Under the pieces are notes generated by a model. That model was not told where the DNA came from. It did not search any database and was given only the letters and a program-made list of their open reading frames with translations. From NCBI RefSeq assembly GCF_014836555.1, contig NZ_JACSQQ010000024.1, positions 13,281 to 66,563 on the forward strand: a stretch of DNA of 53,283 nt. The letters run 5' to 3'. Shown here one piece after another: positions 25,989 through 34,459 of the stretch; position 1 is the first letter of the stretch, and each line of letters opens with the position of its first letter. The position numbers and the translations under genes are program-made. The stretch comes from Oerskovia rustica (GTDB lineage Bacteria; Actinomycetota; Actinomycetes; Actinomycetales; Cellulomonadaceae).

Positions 25989-26010
25989 CCTCCTGTGACG
26001 TCCAAGGAGG
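25989..26010 (+). promoter_or_regulatory. Shine-Dalgarno sequestering helix of the riboswitch
   Basis: CCTCCT (25989-25994) can pair with the ribosome site AGGAGG (26005-26010) across a ten-base loop. This would hide the thiB start codon at 26015 when TPP is bound, consistent with translational control. An alternative pairing partner upstream was not resolved. Confidence 0.5.
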
Positions 26011-26014
26011 ACAC

Positions 26015-27106
26015 GTGAACACCATCAGTACCCGCCGCACCACCCCCCGCAGGCTCGGCCTGGGGCTCGTCGGCGGGATCGGCGCGCTGGCCCTCGCGGC
26101 CTGCGCAGGCACCACCGACGCGGGATCGGGCGAGAGCGGGTCGAGCGCCGCGAGCAGCACCGTCACCCTCGTCACGCACGACTCGTTCAACGTCAGCGAG
26201 GACGTCCTCGCCGCGTTCGAGAAGGAGTCCGGGCTGACCGTCAAGCAGGTCGCCCCCGGCGACGGCGGGGCGCTCGTCAACCAGCTCGTCCTCACCAAGG
26301 ACTCGCCGCTGGGCGACGTCGTGTTCGGCATCGACAACTCGTTCGCGACGCGCGCGATCGACGAGGGCGTGCTCGCGCCCTACACGCCCGAGGGCCTGGC
26401 CGACTCGGCCGCGCAGTACGCGATCGGCGACGGCGCGCTCACGCCCGTGGACCTGGGCGACGTGTGCGTCAACGTCGACCACTCCTGGTTCGCCGACAAG
26501 GGCCTCGCCGAGCCCGTCACCCTCGACGACCTCACGAAGCCCGAGTACAAGGACCTGCTCGTCGTCACCAACCCCGCGACGTCGTCGCCCGGGCTGTCGT
26601 TCCTGCTCGCGACCGTCGGCGCGTACGGCGAGGACGGCTGGGAAGGCTACTGGGCCAAGCTCAAGGACAACGGCGTCAAGGTCGTCGACGGCTGGTCCGA
26701 CGCCTACTCGGTCGACTTCTCCGGCTCCGAGGGCAAGGGCCCTCGCCCCCTCGCGCTGTCCTACTCCACGTCCCCGGCGTTCACCGTGTCCGAGGACGGC
26801 ACCTCGACCAGCACGGGCGCGCTGCTCGACACCTGCTTCCGCCAGGTCGAGTACGCGGGCGTGCTCGCCGGCGCCGAGAACCCCGAGGGCGCCAAGAAGC
26901 TCGTCGACTTCCTCGTGAGCGACGCGTTCCAGGCCGACATCGCGGACAACATGTACATGTACCCCGCGAACGCGGACGTCGCGCTGCCCGAGGGCTGGGC
27001 CCAGTTCGCGCCGCTGTCCCCGAAGCCGTTCGAGGTCGCACCCGCCGACATCACGGCGCACCGCGACGAGTGGATCAAGGCGTGGACGTCGACGGTGATC
27101 GGCTGA
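26015..27106 (+). CDS. thiB: Thiamine ABC transporter substrate-binding lipoprotein
   Basis: The 363-residue protein has a lipoprotein signal (LALAACAG) and the TbpA-type fold: VTLVTHDSFNVSEDVLAAFEKESG, then GDVVFGIDNSFATRA and WEGYWAKLKDNGVKVVDGWSDAY. It binds thiamine or its phosphates outside the membrane and delivers them to ThiP. The start is GTG with AGGAGG five bases before it, inside the riboswitch platform. Two bases separate it from thiP. Confidence 0.93.
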   Translation: MNTISTRRTTPRRLGLGLVGGIGALALAACAGTTDAGSGESGSSAASSTVTLVTHDSFNVSEDVLAAFEKESGLTVKQVAPGDGGALVNQLVLTKDSPLGDVVFGIDNSFATRAIDEGVLAPYTPEGLADSAAQYAIGDGALTPVDLGDVCVNVDHSWFADKGLAEPVTLDDLTKPEYKDLLVVTNPATSSPGLSFLLATVGAYGEDGWEGYWAKLKDNGVKVVDGWSDAYSVDFSGSEGKGPRPLALSYSTSPAFTVSEDGTSTSTGALLDTCFRQVEYAGVLAGAENPEGAKKLVDFLVSDAFQADIADNMYMYPANADVALPEGWAQFAPLSPKPFEVAPADITAHRDEWIKAWTSTVIG

Positions 27107-27108
27107 GC

Positions 27109-28821
27109 ATGATGCCCGTGAGCCGCGGCGTGCCTGCGGCCGTGCAGCGCGGCGGGCGGGTCCTCCTCTGGGGGCTCGCCGCCGGGCTGCCGCTGCTGTT
27201 CCTCGGGGTGTTCTTCGCGTGGCCCGTCGTGACCCTGGTCGCGCGCGGGTTCGTGACCCAGGACGCTGCCGGCGCCTCCTTGGATCTCTCCGGCTTCGCC
27301 GAGGTGTTCTCCGAGCCGCGGACCTGGCGCATCATCGGGCTCACGCTGTGGCAGGGCGTCCTCGGGACCGTGGTCTCGGTGCTGCTCGGCGTGCCCGGCG
27401 CGTACGTGCTGTACCGGTGCCGGTTCCGGGGGCGCACGTTCCTGCGGGCGTTCGTGACGGTGCCGTTCGTGCTGCCGACCGTCGTCGTCGGCGTCGCGTT
27501 CCGGTCGCTGCTCGTCGAGGGCGGGCCGCTCGGGTTCCTGCGGCTCGACGGTACGTTCGGGGCGATCGTCCTGGCACTCGTGTTCTTCAACTACTCCGTC
27601 GTGGTCCGCACGGTCGGCGGGCTCTGGGAGCACCTCGACCCGCGCGCGGAGGAGGCGGCCCGTGCGCTCGGCGCCTCGCCGTGGCGTGCGTTCCGCTCGG
27701 TGACGCTGCCGTCCCTGGCCCCGGCCATCGCGTCCGCGGCGTCGATCGTGTTCCTGTTCTGCGCCACGGCGTTCGGGGTCGTGCTCGTCCTGGGCGGCAT
27801 CCAGTACGGGACCATCGAGACCGAGATCTGGATCCAGACCACCCAGTTCCTCGACCTGCGCACAGCAGCCGTGCTGTCCGTGGTGCAGCTCGTGGTCGTC
27901 GTGATCGCGCTGAGCGTCGCGAACCGGACCCGCTCCCGGCGCGAGCGCGCGCTCAACCTGTCCGCCGCGACGTCCGCCGCCCGGCCGTTGCGCCTGCGGG
28001 CCGACGCCGTCCCGCTCGCGGTGACCGCCGTCGTCGTGCTGGGTCTGATCGCGCTGCCGCTCGTCAACCTGCTCGTCCGGTCCTTCCAGACCCCCGCCGG
28101 GTGGAGCCTCGCGAACTACGCGAACCTCGGCACGACCGGCGGGCGCAACGCCCTGACCGTGACCGTGTGGGAGGCGACCGCGAACTCGTTGCGGACCGCG
28201 GCGCTCGCGACGCTCATCGCGGTCGTGATCGGGGGGCTCGTGGCGCTCGTCGTCTCGCGGCGTCCCCGGTCCCGCACGGGGCGGCGTGCGATCAGCGCGC
28301 TCGACTCGGTCTTCATGCTCCCGCTCGGAGTCTCGGCCGTCACGGTCGGGTTCGGCTTCCTCATCACGCTCGACAAGCCGCTCGGCCTCGACGTGGACCT
28401 GCGGACCTCGGGGCTGCTCGTCCCGATCGCCCAGGCCGTCGTCGCGATCCCGCTCGTCGTGCGGACCGTGCTGCCCGTGCTGCGCGCGATCGACCCGCGC
28501 CTGCGCGAGGCGGCCGCGACCCTCGGGGCGTCGCCCGCGCGCGTGTTCGCCGCGGTCGACGGGCCCATCGCGGCCCGGTCGCTGGGCCTCGCGATCGGGT
28601 TCGCGTTCGCGGTCTCGCTCGGCGAGTTCGGGGCGACGTCGTTCCTGGCCCGCCCCGACACCGCGACCCTCCCGGTCGTGATCTTCCGGCTCATCGGGCG
28701 GCCCGGCGCCGAGAACTACGGCATGGCGCTCGCCGCGAGCGTCGTCCTCGCGGTGCTCACCGCGACGGTCATGATGGTGGCGGAGCGCCTGCGCGGCGAC
28801 CGCTCGGCAGGAGAGTTCTGA
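27109..28821 (+). CDS. thiP: Thiamine ABC transporter permease (duplicated)
   Basis: The 570-residue protein is a fused permease with two binding-protein-dependent transport halves and about 12 helices. EAA-loop motifs appear in both: EEAARALGASPWRAFRSVTLP in the first half and REAAATLGASPARVFAAVDGP in the second. This matches ThiP-type iron/thiamine permeases. A second ATG directly follows the first. The stop overlaps the thiQ start by one base (TGATG). Confidence 0.93.
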   Translation: MMPVSRGVPAAVQRGGRVLLWGLAAGLPLLFLGVFFAWPVVTLVARGFVTQDAAGASLDLSGFAEVFSEPRTWRIIGLTLWQGVLGTVVSVLLGVPGAYVLYRCRFRGRTFLRAFVTVPFVLPTVVVGVAFRSLLVEGGPLGFLRLDGTFGAIVLALVFFNYSVVVRTVGGLWEHLDPRAEEAARALGASPWRAFRSVTLPSLAPAIASAASIVFLFCATAFGVVLVLGGIQYGTIETEIWIQTTQFLDLRTAAVLSVVQLVVVVIALSVANRTRSRRERALNLSAATSAARPLRLRADAVPLAVTAVVVLGLIALPLVNLLVRSFQTPAGWSLANYANLGTTGGRNALTVTVWEATANSLRTAALATLIAVVIGGLVALVVSRRPRSRTGRRAISALDSVFMLPLGVSAVTVGFGFLITLDKPLGLDVDLRTSGLLVPIAQAVVAIPLVVRTVLPVLRAIDPRLREAAATLGASPARVFAAVDGPIAARSLGLAIGFAFAVSLGEFGATSFLARPDTATLPVVIFRLIGRPGAENYGMALAASVVLAVLTATVMMVAERLRGDRSAGEF

Positions 28822-30083
28822 TGGACGGAGCCCAGGTGGTGGAGCGAACGACCGGTGGTCCCACGGCGTCGCGTGACCCTCACGACGCGTCGGCCGGCCG
28901 GGGGCTCGCGGTGCGCGACGTCGTCGTGCACTACGCAGACCCCGCGTCCGGCAAGGGTCCCGGCACGACGGCGGTGCGCGGCGTGAGCCTCGACCTCGCC
29001 CCGGGCGAGGTGCTCGCGCTGCTCGGCCCGAGCGGGTGCGGCAAGTCGAGCCTGCTGCGCGCGGTGGCGGGGCTCGAGCCCGTGGCCGCCGGGTCCGTGT
29101 CCTGGGACGGTCGTGACCTCGCGGGCGTGCCCGTGCACCGGCGCGGGTTCGGCCTCATGTTCCAGGAGGGGCAGCTCTTCCCGCACCGCGACGTCGCGGG
29201 GAACGTGGAGTTCGGGCTGCGCATGGCGGGCGTGAAGCGACCGGCCGCGGCGGGACGGGTGGCCGAGCTGCTCGACCTCGTCGGGCTCGCGGGGTACGCG
29301 CAGCGACCCGTCGCGACGCTCAGCGGCGGCGAGCGCCAGCGCGTCGCGCTCGCCCGTGCGCTCGCCCCCGAGCCGCAGCTCCTGCTGCTCGACGAGCCCC
29401 TGTCCGCGCTCGACCGCGGGCTGCGCGACCGGCTCGCGGGCGACCTGCGGGCCGCGCTCGTCGCGACGGGGACCACCGCGCTGTTCGTCACGCACGACCA
29501 CGACGAGGCGTTCACCGTGGCCGACCGCGTGGCCGTCATGGACGCGGGCCGGCTCCTCCAGGTCGCCGCGCCCGAGGACCTGTGGCGCGCGCCCGCGTCG
29601 CGGCGCGTCGCGGAGTTCCTGGGGTACCAGGCGTTCGTGCCGGTGCCCGTCCCCGATGAGGTGTCAGAACGTGCGAGAGACATGGCGCCCGCTGCTGCTG
29701 ACGACTCGGTGACCGTGGGCGGCTCGGTGGGCCGGGGAGCCTCTGCGGGCCAGGGGGCGCTGCTCGCGATCGGCCCGACGGGGCTCGTGCTCGCGGCCAA
29801 CGTGTCAGCACGAGCGAGCGGTGGGGCCCCCGCTGGTTCTGACAGGTCAGCGGGGTGGACGGGCACCGTCGTGCGCAGCACCTTCCGCCGCGGGCGCACC
29901 GAGGTCACGGTCGACCTCGACCTCGGTGCGGGGACGCAGCGCGTCGTCGCGCTCGGCTCGCCGCCCGGCGGCGCCACGGCACCCACGCCCGACGGCGTCA
30001 CGCACCACCCGCTCGCGCCCGCACCGGGGGAACAGGTCCGGGTCGTGCTCGACCGTGCGGGCTGCGCGGTGGTCCCGGGCTGA
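28821..30083 (+). CDS. thiQ: Thiamine ABC transporter ATP-binding protein with C-terminal extension
   Basis: The 420-residue ATPase has Walker A GPSGCGKSS (69-77), Q-loop MFQEG, signature LSGGERQRVALARAL, Walker B LLLLDEPLSALD and H-loop VTHDHDEA. ThiQ of enterobacteria is about 230 residues; here about 150 more follow. That part includes a low-complexity Ala/Gly/Ser stretch and a final region resembling a TOBE-like regulatory fold (GTVVRSTFRRGRTEVTVDLDLGAG). It completes the TPP-controlled operon. Confidence 0.92.
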   Translation: MDGAQVVERTTGGPTASRDPHDASAGRGLAVRDVVVHYADPASGKGPGTTAVRGVSLDLAPGEVLALLGPSGCGKSSLLRAVAGLEPVAAGSVSWDGRDLAGVPVHRRGFGLMFQEGQLFPHRDVAGNVEFGLRMAGVKRPAAAGRVAELLDLVGLAGYAQRPVATLSGGERQRVALARALAPEPQLLLLDEPLSALDRGLRDRLAGDLRAALVATGTTALFVTHDHDEAFTVADRVAVMDAGRLLQVAAPEDLWRAPASRRVAEFLGYQAFVPVPVPDEVSERARDMAPAAADDSVTVGGSVGRGASAGQGALLAIGPTGLVLAANVSARASGGAPAGSDRSAGWTGTVVRSTFRRGRTEVTVDLDLGAGTQRVVALGSPPGGATAPTPDGVTHHPLAPAPGEQVRVVLDRAGCAVVPG

Positions 30084-30130
30084 GCCCGGGCGCCGTGGCC
30101 GAGAGGTGACGGGCGGACTCATGATCCGTC

Positions 30131-30160
30131 GGTCGCTCGGTCGCTCGGTCGCTCGGTCGA
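30131..30160 (+). repeat. Tandem GGTCGCTC repeat
   Basis: Three exact 8-base units plus a partial fourth follow the thiQ gene. It looks like a slippage-prone simple repeat. Confidence 0.7.
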
Positions 30161-30161
30161 A

Positions 30162-30209
30162 CATGCGGTCGGCGTTCGGAATGACGCCGAAACCGACGCC
30201 AACCGCATG
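30162..30209 (+). terminator. Imperfect hairpin after the thiamine operon
   Basis: CATGCGGTCGGCGTTCGG (30162-30179) pairs with 30191-30209 with two mismatches or bulges around a short loop. It probably terminates the thiB-thiP-thiQ transcript. No T-tract is present. Confidence 0.5.
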
Positions 30210-30292
30210 CTCGCCATCGGTAGGGGGGCGAGGATGCGGTGGGTTCCCAGGGCATCGGTGGTTCCCGCCCTGCGACCGGACCGCTCCCGCGT

Positions 30293-30298
30293 TAGCGT
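30293..30298 (+). promoter_or_regulatory. -10 box of the second DUF4235 gene, leaderless
   Basis: TAGCGT fits TAnnnT and ends six bases before the ATG at 30305. AAGG directly before the ATG is too close for a ribosome site. Confidence 0.4.
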
Positions 30299-30304
30299 CG
30301 AAGG

Positions 30305-30631
30305 ATGAGCGACGCCACGATCGACCACGTGTCCGACCACACCGAGGAGCACGGCGGCAAGGCCGCGAAGATCCTGTACCGGCCGTTCGGGCTGGCGAGC
30401 TCGATCATCGGCGGACTGATCGCCGGCCAGGTGTTCAAGCAGGTCTACAAGCGGGTCTCCCCGGGCCACCGCAAGGACGCCCCCACACCGCTCCAGTCCG
30501 AGTACCCGCTGCGCGAGATCCTCATCGCCTCGCTCATCCAGGGAGCGGTGTTCTCCGGGGTCAAGGCGCTCATCGACCGCGGCGGGGCGCGGGTCTTCCA
30601 GAAGTGGACGGGGGAGTGGCCGGGCGACTGA
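30305..30631 (+). CDS. DUF4235 domain-containing protein
   Basis: The 108-residue protein is a second DUF4235 member, with the family core FGLASSIIGGLIAGQVFKQVYKRVS and the second segment EILIASLIQGAVFSGVKALIDRGG. Two hydrophobic helices suggest a small membrane protein. The acidic, His-rich N-terminus is not shared with the paralogue at 25389. The function is unknown. Confidence 0.82.
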   Translation: MSDATIDHVSDHTEEHGGKAAKILYRPFGLASSIIGGLIAGQVFKQVYKRVSPGHRKDAPTPLQSEYPLREILIASLIQGAVFSGVKALIDRGGARVFQKWTGEWPGD

Positions 30632-30841
30632 CCGTCGCCGCGCTGGCGTCGCGCACGAGCGCCGCGCGCTGGACCTGCGGCGCTGAGCCGTCCGAGACCC
30701 GCCACACGGAGAGCCCGACGGCGCCGCGCACCTGCGCGCGCCGCGAGCCCCTTCGCGTGCCACGGTGGGACCAGGGACCGATGACTTCGCGGCCCGGTCC
30801 TGGTCCAACCGTCGTACCGGCAGCCTCCGAAGGGACCCATC
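30632..30841. other. 210-base intergenic region
   Basis: I see no gene here. It precedes the DHFR-like gene, which has a weak GAAGGGA ribosome site at about ten bases. It contains no clear hairpin. Confidence 0.3.
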
Positions 30842-31462
30842 ATGGCCAAGCTCGTCTCGACCCTGTTCATCTCGCTCGACGGCGTGGCAGAGATCGACCC
30901 CGCCTGGCACTTCCCGTACTTCGACGAGCACATGGGCGCCGCGGTCGACGAGGACTACTCGGGCGTCGACACCTTGCTCCTGGGGCGCGTCACGTACGAC
31001 AGCTTCGCGGGCGCGTGGCCGGGGCGCGAGGAGGCCGGGGAGGAGGACGCCGTGTTCGCGAAGCGGCTCGGCGACGTGCGCAAGATCGTCGCGACCCGCG
31101 GTGACGCGGACCTCGGCTGGCGCAACACCGAGCGGATCGACGGCGACCTGGTCGAGTCCGTGACGACGCTCAAGGAGACCCCGGGGATCGCGAAGGTCCT
31201 CGTCGCGGGGTCGCTCTCGGTGGTCCGCCAGCTCCTCGCCGCCGGGCTCGTGGACGAGCTGAGCCTGCTGGTCCACCCGGTCGCCGCTCGCAAGGGCGAG
31301 CGGCTCTTCGACGAGGGGGAGCCGATCTACCCCCTGCACCTGCTGCGCTCCGAGGTCTTCCCCACGGGGGTCGTGCACCTGGTCTACGGTCCGAGCGCCT
31401 TGCCGGGCAGCGAGGACTACGACGACGTGAAGGACAACGTGCCGGGCGGCGCGGAGGGCTGA
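30842..31462 (+). CDS. Dihydrofolate reductase family protein (RibD C-terminal-like)
   Basis: The 206-residue protein has the DHFR-like NADPH-binding fold: LFISLDGVAE at the start, VDTLLLGRVTYDSFAGAWPG, KVLVAGSLSVVRQLLAAGLVDELSLLVHPV and GERLFD. This matches the RibD_C reductase family widespread in actinobacteria. True folate reduction is not implied; most members are uncharacterised NADPH-dependent reductases. Confidence 0.88.
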   Translation: MAKLVSTLFISLDGVAEIDPAWHFPYFDEHMGAAVDEDYSGVDTLLLGRVTYDSFAGAWPGREEAGEEDAVFAKRLGDVRKIVATRGDADLGWRNTERIDGDLVESVTTLKETPGIAKVLVAGSLSVVRQLLAAGLVDELSLLVHPVAARKGERLFDEGEPIYPLHLLRSEVFPTGVVHLVYGPSALPGSEDYDDVKDNVPGGAEG

Positions 31463-31520
31463 CCACCCGTTCGGCCGGGGCACGGGGCGCGGGACACGGG
31501 GCTCCGGGCGCGGAGTGTCC

Positions 31521-31610
31521 CCGACGGCGTGGAGCCCCGCCGTCGGGCCTGGAACACGTGGGACCGACGGCGTGGCGCCGCGCCCCGCCGTCGTGCCTGG
31601 AACACGTGGG
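31521..31610 (+). repeat. Two tandem 42-47-base repeats, each with a hairpin
   Basis: Copies 31521-31562 and 31564-31610 share CCGACGGCGTGG at the start and GCCTGGAACACGTGGG at the end, with small differences between. Each copy contains CGACGGCG and its complement CGCCGTCG, able to form a stem of 8-9 bases. It lies just upstream of the next lipoprotein gene. Confidence 0.65.
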
Positions 31611-31667
31611 CCGCGTCCGGCCGCGTCTCGACCGGACAGCTACCGACCATATGGTTGGATTTGACCG

Positions 31668-32348
31668 GTGAACTCGTTGCGGAGGCATGTCCTCACTGTT
31701 GTCCTGCCCGGTGTGCTCGGTGCGACCCTTCTGACGGGGTGCGCGTCACCCGCGGACACCGGCGGCGAGGGCCCGGCGACCGACGCTCCCGCCCCCGCTG
31801 CAGCCACGGAGACCCCGTCGGCCTCTGGGGCGTGCGACCTGATCGGTGCCGACCAGGTGACCGCGCTGGCCGGTCAGTCCCTCGACGGCCCGGTCGAGAC
31901 GACGGTCGCGGGCAACGTCGAGTTCCCCGCCTGCGTGTGGGGCGACCCGGCGGGCGCCACGGTCCAGGTGTCGCGCATCCCTGCCGAGGACTGGGCGCAG
32001 CAGCTGCCCGAGATGCTCCAGCAGCTCGAGGCCACCGGTCTCGTCGACGACGCGGAGAACACCCGCAAGATCCGCGAGGCGTCCGCGCTCGTCGGCACGG
32101 GCGAGAAGCTCGACGCGGTGCAGGCGTGCGAGGTCTTCTCGACGACGATCGAGATCGCGGGCGGCGAGCCGGGCCGGACCGAGACGGTCAACATCGTGCC
32201 CTCGCTCGAGGACCCGCAGGCGCTCACGGGCCAGTCGTGCCGCGACGGGATCTTCTCCTCCGTGCTCGTCATGAAGGACGGGATCACGGGCGCCGCCGAG
32301 GAGGTCGCGGTCGTCGAGCAGGCCCTCGCAGCGGTGGCGGCCCACTAG
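31668..32348 (+). CDS. Lipoprotein, DUF3558-like
   Basis: The 226-residue protein has a lipoprotein signal (LLTGCAS), an Ala/Pro/Thr-rich linker to about residue 50, and a domain starting ACDLIGADQVTALAG with a second Cys in FPACVWGD. Two further Cys occur in QACEVF and QSCRDG. This layout resembles the actinobacterial DUF3558 lipoproteins, whose function is unknown. The start is GTG at 31668 with no ribosome site; CATATG lies a few bases ahead. The assignment to DUF3558 is by pattern only. Confidence 0.65.
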   Translation: MNSLRRHVLTVVLPGVLGATLLTGCASPADTGGEGPATDAPAPAAATETPSASGACDLIGADQVTALAGQSLDGPVETTVAGNVEFPACVWGDPAGATVQVSRIPAEDWAQQLPEMLQQLEATGLVDDAENTRKIREASALVGTGEKLDAVQACEVFSTTIEIAGGEPGRTETVNIVPSLEDPQALTGQSCRDGIFSSVLVMKDGITGAAEEVAVVEQALAAVAAH

Positions 32349-32385
32349 CCCCTGCCCCCCTGCCCCCCTGCCCCCCCTGCCCCCC
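32349..32385 (+). repeat. C-rich repeat after the lipoprotein gene
   Basis: Runs of C interrupted by TG (CCCCTGCC units) repeat about four times directly after the stop codon. C-rich, G-poor RNA of this type is a typical Rho-loading site, so it may assist termination. Confidence 0.4.
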
Positions 32386-32387
32386 GG

Positions 32388-32442
32388 CGAGAACGGGGTT
32401 GGGGTCGTCCGGGACAGCAGGACGACCTCAACCCCGTTCTCG
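32388..32442. terminator. 23-bp inverted repeat between convergent genes
   Basis: The arms 32388-32410 and 32420-32442 are complementary over 23 bases with one mismatch and a nine-base loop. It lies between the lipoprotein gene and the end of pgi and should work as a bidirectional terminator. Confidence 0.65.
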
Positions 32443-32465
32443 ACAGTCAGGGGACGAGCCAGGCG

Positions 32466-34181
32466 TCAGCTCCGCTGGTCCAGGTACCAGCCGATGAGCG
32501 CCTGCGTCGAGGGGTCCTGCTCGGCGAGCGCGGCCGCGTCACCGGCGACGGCCGGCGCGATCTCGTTCGCGAGCTTCTTGCCGAGCTCGACGCCCCACTG
32601 GTCGAACGAGTCGATGCCCCACACGACGCCCTGGACGAACGTGATGTGCTCGTAGAGCGCGATGAGCTGGCCCAGGACCGAGGGCGTGAGCGCGGGCGCG
32701 AGGATCGACGTCGTCGGGCGGTTGCCCGAGAACACGCGTGCGCTCACGAGGTCCTCGGCCGTGCCCTCGGCGCGGACCTCGTCGGCGGTCTTGCCGAACG
32801 CGAGGGCCTTGGTCTGCGCGAAGAAGTTCGCGAGGAACAGCGAGTGGACATCGACGGGAGCGTCCGAGCCGGCCGCGTCGTCGGTGAGCGGGTGCGCCGG
32901 GTTCGCCACGGCGATGAAGTCCGCGGGGATCAGGCGCGTGCCCTGGTGGATGAGCTGGTAGAACGCGTGCTGCCCGTTGGTGCCGGGCTCGCCCCAGAAG
33001 ACCTCGCCGGTCTCGGTCGTGACGGGCGACCCGTCCCAGCGCACGGACTTGCCGTTGGACTCCATGGTGAGCTGCTGCAGGTACGCGGGGAAGCGGTGCA
33101 GGTACTGCGCGTAGGGCAGCACGGCGTGGGTGTGCGCGCCGAGGAAGTTGACGTTCCACACGTTGAGCAGGCCCATGAGCGCAGGCACGTTCTGGGCGAT
33201 CGGGGTGGTGCGGAAGTGCTCGTCGATCGCGTGGAAGCCTGCGAGGAACTCCTCGAAGCGGGCCGGGCCGATCGCGATCGCGAGCGACGTGCCGATCGCG
33301 GAGTCGACCGAGTAGCGGCCGCCGACCCAGTCCCAGAAGCCGAACGCGTTGGCGGGGTCGATCCCGAACGCCGCGACCTTGTCGAGGGCCGTGGAGACCG
33401 CGACGAAGTGCTTGCCGACGGCCTCGGCCCGGGCCGCGTCGTCGGCGTCGTCAGCAAGAGCCTCGACCGCAGCCAGCTCGGTCCACAGCCAGTCGCGCGC
33501 GAGGCGCGCGTTGGTCAGGGTCTCGAGCGTCCCGAACGTCTTGGACGCGACGATGAAGAGCGTGGTGCGCGGGTCGAGGCCCGCAGTCTTCTCGGCGACG
33601 TCGGTCGGGTCGATGTTGGACACGAAGCGGACGTCGAGGTCCTCGGCCTTGTAGGGCAGGAGGGCCTCGTAGGCCATGACGGGGCCGAGGTCCGACCCGC
33701 CGATCCCGATGTTCACGACCGTGCGCACGCGCTCGCCCGTGATGCCCTTCCACTCGCCCGAGCGCACCTTGTCGGCGAACGCGTAGACCTTGGCGAGCTC
33801 GGCGTGCACGTCGGCGTCGACGTCCTGGCCGTCGACGACCAGCTCCGGGGTTGCCCCGGACGGGCGGCGCAGCGCGGTGTGCAGCACGGCGCGGTCCTCG
33901 GTCACGTTGATGTGGTCACCGCGGAACATGGCGTCGCGGCGCCCGACCAGGTCGACGTCGTCCGCGAGGCGCACGAGCAGCGCGAGGGTCTCGTCGGTCA
34001 CGAGGTTCTTCGACAGGTCGACGTGGAGGTCGGCGGCGTCGAACGTGAGGCGGCCGGCGCGGCCCGGGTCCTGGGCGAACCAGGTGCGCAGGTCGGGGGA
34101 CAGCGCGGCCTCGTGGGCCGTGAGGTCGGCCCAGGCGGGAGTGGTGGTGGCGTCGATCGGCGGTGTGCTCGCAGTGCTCAC
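32466..34181 (-). CDS. pgi: Glucose-6-phosphate isomerase
   Basis: The 571-residue enzyme interconverts glucose 6-phosphate and fructose 6-phosphate. The PGI signatures are clear: [32 protein letters not shown] and the second signature [21 protein letters not shown]. Active-site regions [11 protein letters not shown] and MESNGKSV are intact. The start is GTG at 34181 and gives the usual PGI length; the long frame upstream is antisense-like. The gene is monocistronic. Confidence 0.97.
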   Translation of the reverse strand: MSTASTPPIDATTTPAWADLTAHEAALSPDLRTWFAQDPGRAGRLTFDAADLHVDLSKNLVTDETLALLVRLADDVDLVGRRDAMFRGDHINVTEDRAVLHTALRRPSGATPELVVDGQDVDADVHAELAKVYAFADKVRSGEWKGITGERVRTVVNIGIGGSDLGPVMAYEALLPYKAEDLDVRFVSNIDPTDVAEKTAGLDPRTTLFIVASKTFGTLETLTNARLARDWLWTELAAVEALADDADDAARAEAVGKHFVAVSTALDKVAAFGIDPANAFGFWDWVGGRYSVDSAIGTSLAIAIGPARFEEFLAGFHAIDEHFRTTPIAQNVPALMGLLNVWNVNFLGAHTHAVLPYAQYLHRFPAYLQQLTMESNGKSVRWDGSPVTTETGEVFWGEPGTNGQHAFYQLIHQGTRLIPADFIAVANPAHPLTDDAAGSDAPVDVHSLFLANFFAQTKALAFGKTADEVRAEGTAEDLVSARVFSGNRPTTSILAPALTPSVLGQLIALYEHITFVQGVVWGIDSFDQWGVELGKKLANEIAPAVAGDAAALAEQDPSTQALIGWYLDQRS

Positions 34182-34264
34182 GATGGTCTCGCTGCTCCCT
34201 GGTCGGTGGGGGTCGTGGGGTGTCGCGGGGTCTTGGCCGGACCCGACAACCGTAGGCCGCGACC

Positions 34265-34329
34265 TGCACGGTTGTCCTGGCGGCTCACGGTGCGAGCGGT
34301 TGTGAGGTGCGCTGCCGGACAACCGTGCA
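34265..34329. promoter_or_regulatory. Inverted repeat upstream of pgi
   Basis: TGCACGGTTGTCC (34265-34277) and its exact complement (34317-34329) flank 39 bases. A third related element, ACAACCGT, lies at about 34248. The cluster is in the pgi promoter region and could be a regulator site, or a hairpin ending the upstream transcript. Confidence 0.35.
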
Positions 34330-34358
34330 CGCCCGACGCCTCGGCCCGCTAGGAAGCA

Positions 34359-34425
34359 CGAGGTAGACCTGTGCGCGCGAGGTAGAGCTCCGGGAGGTCT
34401 ACCTCGCGCGCACAGGTCTACCTCG
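34359..34425 (-). terminator. 28-bp perfect inverted repeat after the GNAT genes
   Basis: The arms 34359-34386 and 34398-34425 are exact complements of 28 bases with an 11-base loop. Each arm itself holds two copies of an AGGTCTACCTCG-like unit. It follows the end of the GNAT operon and is likely its terminator. A 17-base part recurs at 17947. Confidence 0.6.
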
Positions 34426-34459
34426 GCGTAGCGGCGGTGGGGGGTAGGGGGCCAGCGGG

